A stretch of 64,000 bases of DNA from Thuidium tamariscinum. Its lineage: Eukaryota; Streptophyta; Bryopsida; Hypnales; Thuidiaceae. The stretch lies in NCBI GenBank assembly GCA_947034885.2, contig OX344758.2:12427067-12491066 (forward strand), written 5' to 3'. Below, piece by piece: positions 11,319 through 22,461 of the stretch. The notes under the pieces are model-generated. The model searched no databases, had not been told where the DNA came from, and worked only from the letters and a program-made list of their open reading frames with translations. Positions within the stretch are counted from its first letter, which is position 1, and every line of letters begins with the position of its first letter. A program made the position numbers and the translations under genes.

Positions 11319-13283
11319 TCATTGTTGTCTCAATTTACAAAAAGTACATTTGGAATTGTGATGTATTTGTTCTACAAGCATTCATCAAAGTTGAAGTTTT
11401 GAAGCTTTGCTACAAATTATTACCTTCGAAAACATGCAAAAATTGATTAAAAAAGTACAAATGATTAAATTTTAAATTTTAGATTTGAGTTTGGAAACAA
11501 AGATATAATTTAGTTCGGTGAAAATATGAAATCTCAAGCTCATGGCCTAGAGTAAGAGGTAGATTTTACATCTATCTGTGCACATCAAAAAATAATATCA
11601 TCACAAGTAGGAAGGCTAGTGGGCCTACTATAACACAATTTCTACATTTGAACCACAAAACAAAAACGAAACCTACGATGGAGATGCTCAAAACCATCCA
11701 AATAAGGAATTCAACATAGTTGAATAATAACAATAAGAAGATATTAATTTTCAAAAATTTGGGCACTATTCATATATCCATTCAAACCTCTAAAAAAGAA
11801 AATTGTCAATTTTTTTTAAGATGCTCATTGAAGGAGAGATGTGCGTTTGGAGGTTTCCTACACATCCCCACAATCAAATTCAAAAAATTCATTCCCACTG
11901 GTTTTTTGTAAATTTTCATGTAAAGCCGCCAAAAAAAAATTTTAATTCACTAAAAGTAGAATTTTGTTTTTTGGAAACCAAAAAATTGATATGCTTGAGG
12001 GGAATTGTGTTAGGCACAAATGTTGATTGAAGAAAAGAAGGAATGTAAGCTACATTTTAAATTATATTAAAAAAAACGGAAGGGGCCAAATGGGGGGCGT
12101 CAACCTTTCTTGGAGGGCACTGTACATTATAAGATTCAGTTGGGTATCCTAATTCTCGTGCCTGGAATTCATCCACTCATACTAAATAACCATTTCTGTG
12201 TATTGTACTTGCCCAGCTTTGGCCTGCACATGGAACTGTGACTGTAGTGGAAGTAATATGCAAGCCAGTAAGAAGTACCGGTTTCAGTTATATCTCTCTC
12301 AGTGCTTCCATATGAGTAGAATTCCTTTTGCTACGGTGGAAGCACCCCAAACCGTCCAAATAAGAAATTTCAAATAGTTGGAGGCAGATTTTTCTAGTAT
12401 TGACAAGTGAAAATCATGAGTATTCACACAAAAAAAATTAGATTTTTTCAATATAGTATGTAATTTCTATAAATTTTCAAAGTGTTGGCTCCCTAGACCA
12501 CCGGATCCGTCCTATACTGTAGGTGTACCCAAAATTGAACCCTACTAAAATCAGTAGTGAGCCAATCAGATGATATTTATATGTGTCCTTGAAACGCGTC
12601 AGTCAATTAGAATCAAGCATGTGGAAAACACGTTAAGGGAACTCTACTGACGCATGTGGGGTGAGTCTACAGTCCACTATAAGGGGCATGTTTGGGAATG
12701 GGTGTTTCTCCCTGAACTTACTTGAATCAAAGGGAGCTTCTGAAAGCAGTCTCCTCAGTGAAACTTTTCTTCTTCTTCTTTGGAACACATGGACAAATTC
12801 CACTGCCAGCAGAATGGAAAGAGTACACAGAACCAAGGGACCAAGGGACCGCGTCCCCAGCAAAACAAGAAGTTAATTTTCCAAAAGTCTCCTGGAACTT
12901 TCAACAATGTTTCCTACTGAATCTAGAATTCTTCTCAGGTTTCCCAGACAAATATCATATGTTGCAAATGGATGATGCTGGCTGGCTGTTTCCTCTACTG
13001 TATAGGAGGATCTTTCCATCTACTAAGGTAGACTGCTCTGAAAGCAACCACTTAAGAGCTGATTGCCTTTTCGGGGAAACTGAACTCCTTGAATCCACTT
13101 TCAGTAAATTTTCATAGGAAGGAAAATGGAATTGGCATCTAAGCTTAACCCAAGTTGTTTCATCTTTTTTGAACTTGTGTAGAATTAGTGATGAATTTTC
13201 AAAGTTCAAACATAGTGTGCTTTAAAAGCGACTATTTGCTGAGATATACAGTTGTAGTACATTGCAGAAACCAAAATTTATCA
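11319..13283. other. gene-free AT-rich DNA
   Basis: No gene is recognised. The stretch 12610-13130 is somewhat less AT-rich and gives overlapping open frames on both strands, but no frame has splice sites or a motif. It looks like old transposon or promoter-like sequence. Confidence 0.45.
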
Positions 13284-13558
13284 CATTAGAGGGGATTCGA
13301 GGCCAACAAGAGACTGTAAAAGCCTTGTTCCCAAAATTGTTCCCAGTACTGTCAGGTTAGCAATTAATTAATTTTTAAATTTTTAAAAAAGTTCGTCTTG
13401 AAATACAAAAAGAAATCCAAATCTTTTTTTTAAAGTCAGTGACATGGCACACTCTCGACCACGTCAACAAAGGCCAGTTCTGCATTTCTGCAGCAGATTC
13501 ATGCACTCATTGCGTTGGGAACTCACAGTCTCTTGTTGGCCTTGAATCCCCTCTAATG
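13284..13558. mobile_element. MITE with ~30-bp inverted ends (CATTAGAGGGG family)
   Basis: The left end reads CATTAGAGGGGATTC and continues through GGCCAACAAGAGACTGT; the right end is the reverse complement with very few mismatches. Total length is about 275 bp with AT-rich internal sequence and no coding capacity. The ends and the next internal block (ending TTGTTCCC) resemble the element at 33297-33609. The target duplication is unclear because the ends are palindromic with the flank. Confidence 0.65.
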
Positions 13559-14198
13559 CTATGGCATGGTCGCTTTTAGAAACATGGTTGCTTTGAGAAC
13601 ATCCTACCTTACCATGAATTTTTCTTTTTTTATTCTTTTCCTTCATTTTCGTTTTCATTGTTTACATTATTTCAATTATGTCATTTATTTTTACACAAAT
13701 GAAACAAAATTTCATTGCAAAGAGTAAAATTGGAACTTCTTGGAAACCTGGTGCCATTATTCATTGAACTGTCTGAGACTCCAAGTGACGGAGTATCAGC
13801 CTACACTTTGACAGGGCCTCCTTCTCGGGGTCACCGCCGCAATTTCTTCCTTTCTGTCCAACTTTTGTCCTCATTTCCACAATTTCCACAGGCTCCACCA
13901 AGCTTTTAGTTATGGTGCCAGTGTTTGGAAATTGCACTGGAACTCTTTCAATTTGCTCCAAACTTTCTCTGATTTCAATTTCAGCTCATCTTACGAGTGA
14001 GCTCCAAGAGCACTTACTTGCAAGTGGCTTCCAATTCTTGCGTACAATTTATGTGTTTATGAGGTCTGCCTCGCCTAGAGAATTGTGCTAACCCCTCAAG
14101 GTCACCAAGGGGCCACACATCCATGTATGAGGAAAACGGGGGGGTTGGGTGATTAGGGTCACAAGGTCCAAAGCAGTTTCAATTTGGAAAAAGACCTA

Positions 14199-14470
14199 AG
14201 GTGGGTACACCTAAAAGTGCCACTTTTTGGTACTGTGCTTAGTAACTATTACTGGTCTAATCAAATTTTCATATAGTCTTCTTGGCAAGTGAAAGCAAGT
14301 TCCAATGCACCAAAAAACGCAACATTTGGATACAGTATGCAAAAGTTATTAAGGTTCAAAGTTTGTTTCTAAAGGCGCTCTTGCCAAATAGGTACATAGT
14401 GGAATTCAGAAATGTACAACAACTATAGATGGCACTTTTAGGTGAGGTGCAATTTTAGGTGTATCCACCT
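14199..14470 (+). mobile_element. mariner-like MITE, copy 1 (272 bp)
   Basis: Terminal inverted repeats begin AGGTGGGTACACCTAAAAG and are flanked by TA on both sides (14197-14198, 14471-14472), the target duplication of Tc1/mariner elements and their Stowaway-type MITEs. Three relatives occur in the window at 19792-20063, 25381-25643 and 45178-45449. No open frame of interest. The right end abuts a Harbinger-like foldback sequence. Confidence 0.8.
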
Positions 14471-14472
14471 TA

Positions 14473-14600
14473 AGAGCATCCCCATGCCTGCTCTTCAAAG
14501 CAACACTTTCAACATTTTGGACCACTGATCTTCCTTGTCAGAGGAAGATCAGTGGTCCAGAATGTTTGAAGTGTGGCATTTGAAGATATCCATTCAATTT
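14473..14600. mobile_element. foldback Harbinger-like MITE remnant
   Basis: Starting after TAA, the sequence opens GAGCATCCCC and forms a long hairpin: the arm CATTTTGGACCACTGATCTT near 14510 is repeated inverted around 14545-14575, with a loop of about 8 nt. The inner arms resemble those of the element at 20802-20930. The right terminus has decayed, so the full element is not delimited. Confidence 0.55.
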
Positions 14601-17600
14601 TTCCAAAATAAAAATTGGTGGGTCAACTACCTTCTTATGTATGCTAAAAAATCTAAAATAATAATTGACTTGAGCTTCTATTTGAGTTTTAGTAAGGGTT
14701 GCATTTAGGAACCTTCTCTATTACTTTTGGCATACCGCAATGCTTGTTTTTGGTAAAGACCCGGGTTTTTTTTGAACCCTCTGTGTGTGGGTTTTACAAG
14801 GGCTACAAGTCAAAATTAGGAATCTATAGTACATTTCTTTGTAAATTCATAATTAATTCATAAGCACTCCAAAAAATATGAAACTACTTGAGTTTGATTT
14901 TGCATTAATTTTTCTTCAAGTAAAAAATAAGGATAGATACTTCTAGGCATTTGAAAACCATCAAAAAAGTTGACCAGACCTTAAAAGGCTACTTTATGAG
15001 CACAATACCTTAAGAACATCCATCATTATCACTACTACAAATGTAACACTAAAGATCTTGAGATGTTGATGATACAAGATGCATAATACAAGAATATAAG
15101 AGTTAGAATGAACTTGGTGTTGATTTTAGTTGCACCTACAAATTTTACATTGAAGTTTCATAGTTTATTGAGATCGTATGCTAAAATGTACATGCAAATC
15201 TTCTTTCACTTGCCAATAAGATTCAATTAAAAAATTGCATTTTATAGTAGGAAGTATATTTCATTGCTATTAGTGTTAGAATTGATGCTCAATTTCTTTA
15301 GTTGAGATGATAAAACCAAATACATGCAAATTAAAGCTAAAGCACTTTGACTTTCATTTATCTTTATTATTATTTCTTGAATGGAAGCCATCCTAATTTT
15401 TGGAGATATATTACAAAGCTTTTGTCCAATTAATATATGATTGGATTTGGTGTCACTAAAGTAAATATTTTCTTAGAATTACAAATGTAGAAATATGTCA
15501 AGCACTTGATGAAGCAAAAATGGCATTGGCTCTAATTTAAAACTAGATTTGTAAAAATGAGGTCATAGATATAAAGAATACAAAAATTCCAAGAAGTTAC
15601 TACATAAAAAGAACCTCATTTATAATCCATTCCAACAAGTTTTACTTAAAAAGTGATAATATTTTTCTTATAATTGAATTTAGAAGGGATTCTAAGATTT
15701 TTCTTTCAAAATTTATAGAAAATATTGGTGATAGCTTTATGGCATCTAAAACCCAAATTCTACGCATTTGTTTGTATATCATTTACAAAATAATCTTCCA
15801 AATGATGATTTTTTCCAAACTATAAATTGCACAGAAGACTAGACATTTAGGGGTTATTTGGAAGTAAAATTTTTACAAAACTATAATTTTCAAAGACTCA
15901 ACTTGGAGTGAAGGAGCCTTTGTCCTACATACATTGCCTCTTCTTCAGGTTTACTATAATCTTTTAGTTGATGTTCAATGAGTGCCAAGGTTTAGTTATA
16001 ATCTAACCAATTTTTTTAAAAGATCCTTAAATGACATAGTGAATATTGGGATGAGGTACCACCCCTAAAAATGCCAAGTTAAGAAATCAATTCTGTAGAA
16101 TAAGAAAATTTTAGAAATTTGACCAACTATCCTAACAATAGTTAGGATATTTACTATATCAATTCTTGTTTTTGTTGCACATAGCTAATGGAAGGGAGAC
16201 AGTACGGCAAAAAAATTTGGTTAATAGAGGACCTTGCTACCTTGGTAATTAGCTTCATTATGTTTATTATTAAGTAATGCTTTCTTGTTTATATAGACTA
16301 TTTTATTGTGAGATAAAACAATTGTTGACTCAAAAAATTTTGGACCTTCTTTTCAATCTTTATGTTATTTAAAGGCTACATTTTTGGCCCCGAGACTATG
16401 GAAGCCCCACTTACAACTATTGCCAACAATATTGTATTTTACAATGCAAATTAATCCCTTCAAAAACATAGTACACAATATATAACCAACTATACATGCT
16501 ATAGTCTAGAAATATGCTAAAAGAAAAATTAAAACCCTAGCAATTTACCAAATGCCAAAAAAAATATAGGATTTCTACTTGAAAAAAGGCACTTTAGACA
16601 AGCTTCTTAGTGAAGGAAAAGAATTCAAAACCTTCTTCAAAAGGTTAAAAATGCACCAGTTTACTTGTAGAACTTTCCACATGGTGATTTTGAGGGTTAG
16701 ATTGTTAGTTATGAGAATAAAATTTATAGCACATTTTGTACAAAAATTGTTAAAAAATTCCATTTTTTAGGGTAGTGAGAAATAAAATTTAAATAAAATT
16801 CAATTCTAGATATTCTTAGTAGACTACCATCAGAATGTACGGGAAAATTTTCAAAAACATTGATCTTATAGATCGAAAGATTGTAATGTTTAAAGATAGA
16901 AGAAATGTAGTTTTTCCTTGACCTTATCCAATAAGGTCAACAGACTATAACTCCCCCTACAATGAGATTTTTGCACTATACATGGTTATGTTTTTCTATT
17001 AGTTGTTTATACTTTGAATTCCAAATTTTAGAAATAGAGCTCGAGGAATTTTGGAAAAGATGCTAGAAAACCTAAACCACATGGGTCTTTTGGAGCAACA
17101 CAACTTTTGATTTGGCCATCTAATTAAATTTCTTTTCCATTTCTACAAAGGGTTTGAATTTGAATGTCTCCATCTTGCATTAAAAAGTTCAAAGACATCC
17201 ACTAGTTTTGACTTCATAATTGATCCTGTCCAAAACTCAAATGTCCACCAAACAAATACTTTGTTGATAATCCTATAACAAATCTATAGACCTAAGAGGT
17301 TCAATAGATGACTTCACTCTTCAACATAGAAATAGAAAATGCACCTATTGGTCCAATAATTAAAGTATTTTTGTCACTACCTTGATCATAGAAGCAACGT
17401 CTTTCTGAGTTAAGAAGTTATTAGAAGATTGAGCCAATGCAACAATTGAGCAAGTAAATTGACCAACTCTTTTTCCTAAACCAATTGCCTAGAATGCTCT
17501 ATTCAACTAGTGAGAGTGAACTAACTCCCTATCTCATCCTCCCAAAGTCCCCATTTTTTTCTTTGAAAGGTGTATAATAAAAAAAAAATTAAGATTAGTA

Positions 17601-17640
17601 CTTGATTAATCTATATTTGACATTGCTCTTCGAAATACTG
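14601..17640. other. gene-free AT-rich DNA
   Basis: Very AT-rich with many runs of A and T, and stop codons in all frames. I see no gene, no RNA gene and no complete transposon. It is probably decayed transposon sequence. Confidence 0.5.
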
Positions 17641-19640
17641 AGACCTTCAATTGCAAATAAGATTTCAAAATTTTGTCAGTGCTACGTGGCAAATAAATAG
17701 TCCCTACATTTTCCTTGAGAAAAAACTAGGTGTGAAAGAGTAGAGGTTGGGGTTCACCTAACCTAATAAATTTGATTGGGGTGAATTGACCCCCTCACTT
17801 GTCTTCCCCAAGTCATTCCAAGGTGCAAGTAAAAAAGAAGACCCCAATTCAATTAATGCTTGAAAAATTTACCTTGTACACCTTCTATAACCAACTGGCA
17901 CCCCATAGTCAACCTTTTGATGGACGTAACTATTTCCAACCAAGGCCAAAATGTATTTTTCTCTCCTTTCTAAAGTTGGAACTAAAAGTTCATGGCACAT
18001 GTCCCAAAGTAGTGTGCAAGAAAGTAGGAAGGAGTGAGTAAAAAAGTAGTTTTTTTGTGTGATTGGCATTGGATCTAACACACTTTTTGTCTTCCAAAAT
18101 TCATAGTAATTTCAATTCATGTGATAAAATCACCAAAGTTTTTGCAATTCCCATCTTTCTTTAATCTTTGCACCTTTAAAAATATTTGTTTTGCCTTGCG
18201 CTACACTAGATCATGTTTAGAATACCTTAAATGATTGGTTCCAGGTGGTTCTACCTTAGCTAATTTAGGGTCTCTAATTGCAAATATGAATTCAAATTTC
18301 ATCATGGATCAAAAATACAAAGTTTCAGCATTTTCCTTCTTGAATGAGTGAAGGGTCAGTTTACCCCACCCAGAAACCCAGGTTGATTCATGATCATCAG
18401 GTCATGAATTGGGTGAATTGGCCCCTTGCTTGGCCACAACAAGTAATTTCAGGGGTGCAAGTAAGCAAAAAAACCCTATTTTGTGCTTAACCTCTAAATG
18501 TCCAAGCCTTTTCACATGTGTTTTGACTATGGAAAAAGTACATGGGCTTGTAGTCATCTCTAATGAAGCAAGTTGATTTTTTTTCACAATCTAACCATAC
18601 AAATGTTTTAAGAGTTTGTTTATCATCAAGTACACAAATTTCGAGTGCAAAATTGTATAGGATTTGTGAGATTATAATGAGAGAAGATTACATTTTCTAT
18701 GTTTAGTATGCTGCCTTTTCTCACAATGTTTCCCAAATTTGCATATAAATTTTTTGGGGGATTGGAGGTGACATAAACAACTCCGTAGAGTGTTAGCACA
18801 CTAAAATACACTTCTAAAAAACTTGATTTCACATGAAAAGCTATTAAACTCATTACACAATCCACCTTGCAATTGCTAAAAATAATGCAATTATTTTTTA
18901 TAAGTAGAAATTGCAAATAGCTCCAAATCAATAGTTGTATGTTAAAATTTTCAATGGTGAATATCATGAAAACACTTTACACTTTCTATTAGAACCATTC
19001 TCGAAGCAAATGGATATGTACAATTTCTTAGATCTCAAATCAAGTGAAATTGCTAAACGCTAGGAAATGAAGTAAAATTGGCAAGCTTACTCTTCACTTT
19101 TGGTACATGTATGCCTTTGAAGACCTCTCAATGATCAAATATATAATTTTTTCAATAAAAAATGAAAGTTTTCAATAGTTAGCCCTTAAAACTGCTTGAA
19201 AAAAAAATTTTTAACGGTCAAAGGAACTTAACTGCCCACTCATAAATGGGCCTAAAGTTTCAGATCGACTATATATGGTTGACTGGGCAGTTAGGGGTTA
19301 ACTAATTTACCTTGGACACTTCCCCTAACTAATATGGGGCCTCTGATTGCAAATATGAATTTACAATTTGCAAAAAAAAATTGTACAAAAAATAAAAAAT
19401 CTAGCATTTTTCCAAGTGGTTGAGCAAGGGGTCAGTTCACCCCAGCCTTGCTCGGCCACACGAAGTCATTTTAGGGGTGCAAGTTAAAATCAAAGCCCCT
19501 ATTCTGTGCTTGATCAATTTACCTACTGCACTTCTTGTAGCTAATTGGGGGCCTATAATTGCAAATATGAATTCAGAATTTGCAAATTTTACCATGCATG
19601 AAATATTAAAAAAATTCAGTGTTTTTTCTTTTCTTTTTTT
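17641..19640. repeat. degenerate tandem array, interrupted by a piggyBac-type element
   Basis: Two motifs recur in the same order. ATTGCAAATA(TGAATT) occurs near 17650, 18276, 19336 and 19557. GGGTGAATTG-CCCC or GGGTCAGTT-ACCCC occurs near 17779, 18354, 18411 and 19430, usually followed by AGTCATT and AGGGGTGCAAG. Leaving out the inserted element, the last units are spaced about 220-250 bp, the first more widely. The array is not coding. It gives a related unoccupied sequence for the insertion at 18491-19297. Confidence 0.6.
18491..19297 (-). mobile_element. piggyBac-type non-autonomous element, copy 2 (807 bp)
   Basis: Flanked by TTAA at 18487-18490 and 19298-19301 and inverted relative to copy 1 (10508-11314). 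Length is again 807 bp and the sequences differ only at scattered bases. The subterminal palindrome of copy 1 is imperfect here. The flanks join to GTGC-TTAA-CTAATTTACC, which matches GTGCTTGATCAATTTACC in the neighbouring unoccupied tandem unit near 19507-19525, so the insertion boundaries are well supported. Confidence 0.78.
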
Positions 19641-19791
19641 TTAAACAATTGGACAATTTCCATTGATAATGAGGAAACAGTACATCGAACCAAGGGAGAA
19701 CCCCGGCGAAGCATTTTTTTTTTCAATCTAATAATAATTTTTTCCACAAAGGCCGAACTGCACAGCAAAAACGAGCAGTACGGACACAGTA

Positions 19792-20063
19792 AGGTAGGTA
19801 CACCCAAAAAAGCCAGTTTCTCTACTGTGCCTAGTTCCTGTTATTATGTTGTTCAAATTTTTTTACAGTCTTGTTGGTGAGTGAAAGCATGTTCCAACGC
19901 ACCAAAGAACAGTGGATTTGGATACCGTATGCAAAAGTTATTAACAGTCAAAGTGTGTTTCTGAAAGCGCCATCTACAGTCTGGGTACATGACTGATTTT
20001 GAAAATCTATGCACGTTATACAGAGCGCTTTAAGGTCAGGAGCCACTTTGGGTGTACCTACCT
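19792..20063 (+). mobile_element. mariner-like MITE, copy 2 (272 bp)
   Basis: Same family as 14199-14470 and the same length. The ends begin AGGTAGGTACACCC and are flanked by TA (19790-19791, 20064-20065). It is more diverged internally than copies 1 and 4, which suggests an older insertion. Confidence 0.75.
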
Positions 20064-20758
20064 TAAACCATAAAATTCACTGTTTTCCGAGTGCCAAGCA
20101 AGGGGGCCTGAATTGGAGGTAAGTACCCAATCATCTCCCTCCCTAGTGCCACCGTGACTATTTGCCAGATAGATCAATTGACCCAAACAGCCTTTGACTA
20201 TTCTGTGTGCTGCTGATGCCTTGCTGATGTATTGCTGATGTCCAGAACTTCAGATATGAAAGCCACAGAGCAATTCAGGAGAGGACAAATTTAGCTGATA
20301 ATAGTTAGCATCATCAATTTCCCACCCACTTCAAAGACATTCAGATTCCAGAAAGCATGGTCTGGTTCACTCCCTTTGGTCTGACCTCCCATACAACCCA
20401 AGTTTTTTTTTTTGGTCTTGTGCATGAAGACATGAAGCCTGCCCAAGTACTTTGAATGGAATGTCCCATTTTTGTTTAGGCGAAAAAAAAGAAAATTTTA
20501 AATGTCTGATATGGGCACTCCATGACAAAATCAAGGGATGAATTATTCCCATCCTCATCCTACTCAACCGTTTGTGATTTCCTATAAACAGTATAAAAAA
20601 GCCCATTGGGTTCAGTTGGCATGTGATGAAGCAATTGGCTTTCCCATGTCAATCTTCAGTGGATTCCCATTTATTAAGGGTTGACTAATATCCATGCAAT
20701 TTTGTTTTCTTTTGCCATGCAAGTTGCAAGAGGAAGTGCATGAGAGACAATCCAATGG
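20064..20758. other. gene-free spacer
   Basis: No gene or element is recognised. A short direct repeat, TGCTGATG, occurs three times near 20210-20240. The short open frames lack motifs and splice signals. Confidence 0.4.
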
Positions 20759-20761
20759 TTA

Positions 20762-22458
20762 GAGCATCCCCATGTCAGACCCCTTCAAACAGGGATGCTA
20801 AGAGCAGCCCCACAGGCACACAACCAAACAACACTGTAAGTGTTGTTGGCCGTTGATCTTCTTCTGACAAAGAGGATCAATGGCCCACAACACTTATAGT
20901 GTTGCTTGGCGTGTCCCTGTGGGGCTGCTCTAAGAGCATCCCTTGGCTAGATCCGCTAAGAGCATCTGCACAGCTACACACAAAGAGACTCACTCTGACT
21001 ATTTGGCCGGGTAGGATGGCTGTAAATGTTCCACCGCAGACACGCCCAACTTAAATAATAGGTCGGCCCCGGCCAAATTTAGAAATCAGACGGCCAAATG
21101 GAGAGTCTTGGTGAGGGCACATTAAATGATCTGCTATTGTTCCCAAGGAGTAAGTCGCAGATTTTTCTGCAGTTATGATGGTGGATGCTTCCCAGGATGA
21201 TCCACATGAAGCCACTTGGCATCCTCAAATGAGTTGTCAGGCTTCCACTCGAACTAGTCTCCTTCTACGTGAGTTATGGAGAATCTTGCGGTAGGGCATT
21301 CTGCCACCACTCGCTTGCTTGCTCTTATTCAACCCGCCATCCCCAGCCTGGGCAAGCTAGTTGGCGGGTCCAACTGTAGGGATGCTCTAAGAGACTAGGC
21401 CAAGCCATGGATGGTGGGTTCAGAAGATGGGGCCGGGGCTTGTTGTGGAAGGGAACCCCATCGCAAGAGCGGGGAAGACACACACACAAGGAGACGGGCG
21501 CACCTTCCGAGAGAACTGAAGAAGCCACGTATTTCTGCAACCAATGAGAGATTTGAGGTGGGGTCACGGTTGCTTGGTTTTCTCCAATTAATCTCATCAA
21601 TGTGCCTTGAAATGAGCGCCAAGGCACATGCCGCGCTAGACATTTCCCTCTCCATTTCACTGCCCGGCCTAAATTTGACCGTACCCGGCTACTAAGCGAG
21701 CCAAATTATGGGCACCGTGGGGAAGTGTCAGCTGCCCAACCCGGCCAAATACCCAGTTTGCGCCTTTGGCCAGGCAGCCGTGGGGATGCTCTAAGGGCCA
21801 ACTTCCATGTGAGTCGGGCTGGAAGAACTTGCAAGGGAGAGCTACAATGACAAGTGAGTGATGACACTTCTATGTGAACTCGGTGGGTGGGGAGATATCG
21901 AGTAAGAAAAGCACATGTAACGATTCCCTTAAAGTTTGATCAATCTCCACCAATCCCCTCCTCTATTAATATCGGTGAAGTTGAAACTCCTGCTTCTCCG
22001 CTCACCGAGGCCGGCAAGAGAATCGGCAGGAGCTTCTTGTCGTCTTCCTGCTTTTATACTGGCCCGGCTCACATAGAAGGTGGCCCTAAGTAGGGTTTGA
22101 CATGGGTTGATGACTAGTGAAGGTCATTCATGCCTCATGCCTACACTGTAAATTCACTCACCAAACACAACTCTCAAGCCAAGGAACCATTTTTATGAAG
22201 TCAGGTGGAATAGTCAGGCCAAGTGTTGGGCCTCCGAGCTCCGAATGGCTAATTATTCTGTGAAACTATGCCATAATTGAGTAAATTAAGGTATAGTGAC
22301 CCATAGGGAAGATACACAACAGTTCAGTGCCATTGTTACTTTGAAGTGTTTGCTAGCTAGATTTTTTGTTTGGTGTGTCTAGCATGGGGTAGTTTCATAG
22401 GCCAAATACGCCACATTATCATTTTTCAGCCTTTTGGCGGGCAGGTATGGGGATGCTC
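20762..22458. mobile_element. nested PIF/Harbinger-like elements (GAGCATCCCC ends)
   Basis: The outer pair of ends, GAGCATCCCCATG at 20762 and its reverse complement ending at 22458, is flanked by TTA on both sides (20759-20761, 22459-22461). Inside lie further ends of the same type flanked by TAA: a 129-bp foldback at 20802-20930, and a larger pair opening GAGCATCTGCACAG at 20960 and closing GGGGATGCTC at 21791. A further end closes at about 21387. Three-base TWA duplications and GAGCAT-type ends fit Tourist-like MITEs of the PIF/Harbinger superfamily. The core (21400-22100) is less AT-rich but has no recognisable transposase. Exact nesting is partly ambiguous. Confidence 0.6.
20802..20930. 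mobile_element. 129-bp foldback Harbinger-like MITE
   Basis: Ends GAGCAGCCCCACAGG and its near reverse complement, flanked by TAA on each side (20799-20801, 20931-20933). Nearly the whole element folds on itself around the centre TTCTGACAAAGA. The inner arms, with GATCTTC and GGCC blocks, resemble those of the remnant at 14473-14600, so both belong to one family. Confidence 0.7.
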
Positions 22459-22461
22459 TTA

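Noticed and set aside
17641-19640. CRISPR-like or satellite interpretation of the repeats
   Set aside because: Units are diverged and of unequal length, with no regular spacer pattern; the genome is eukaryotic.
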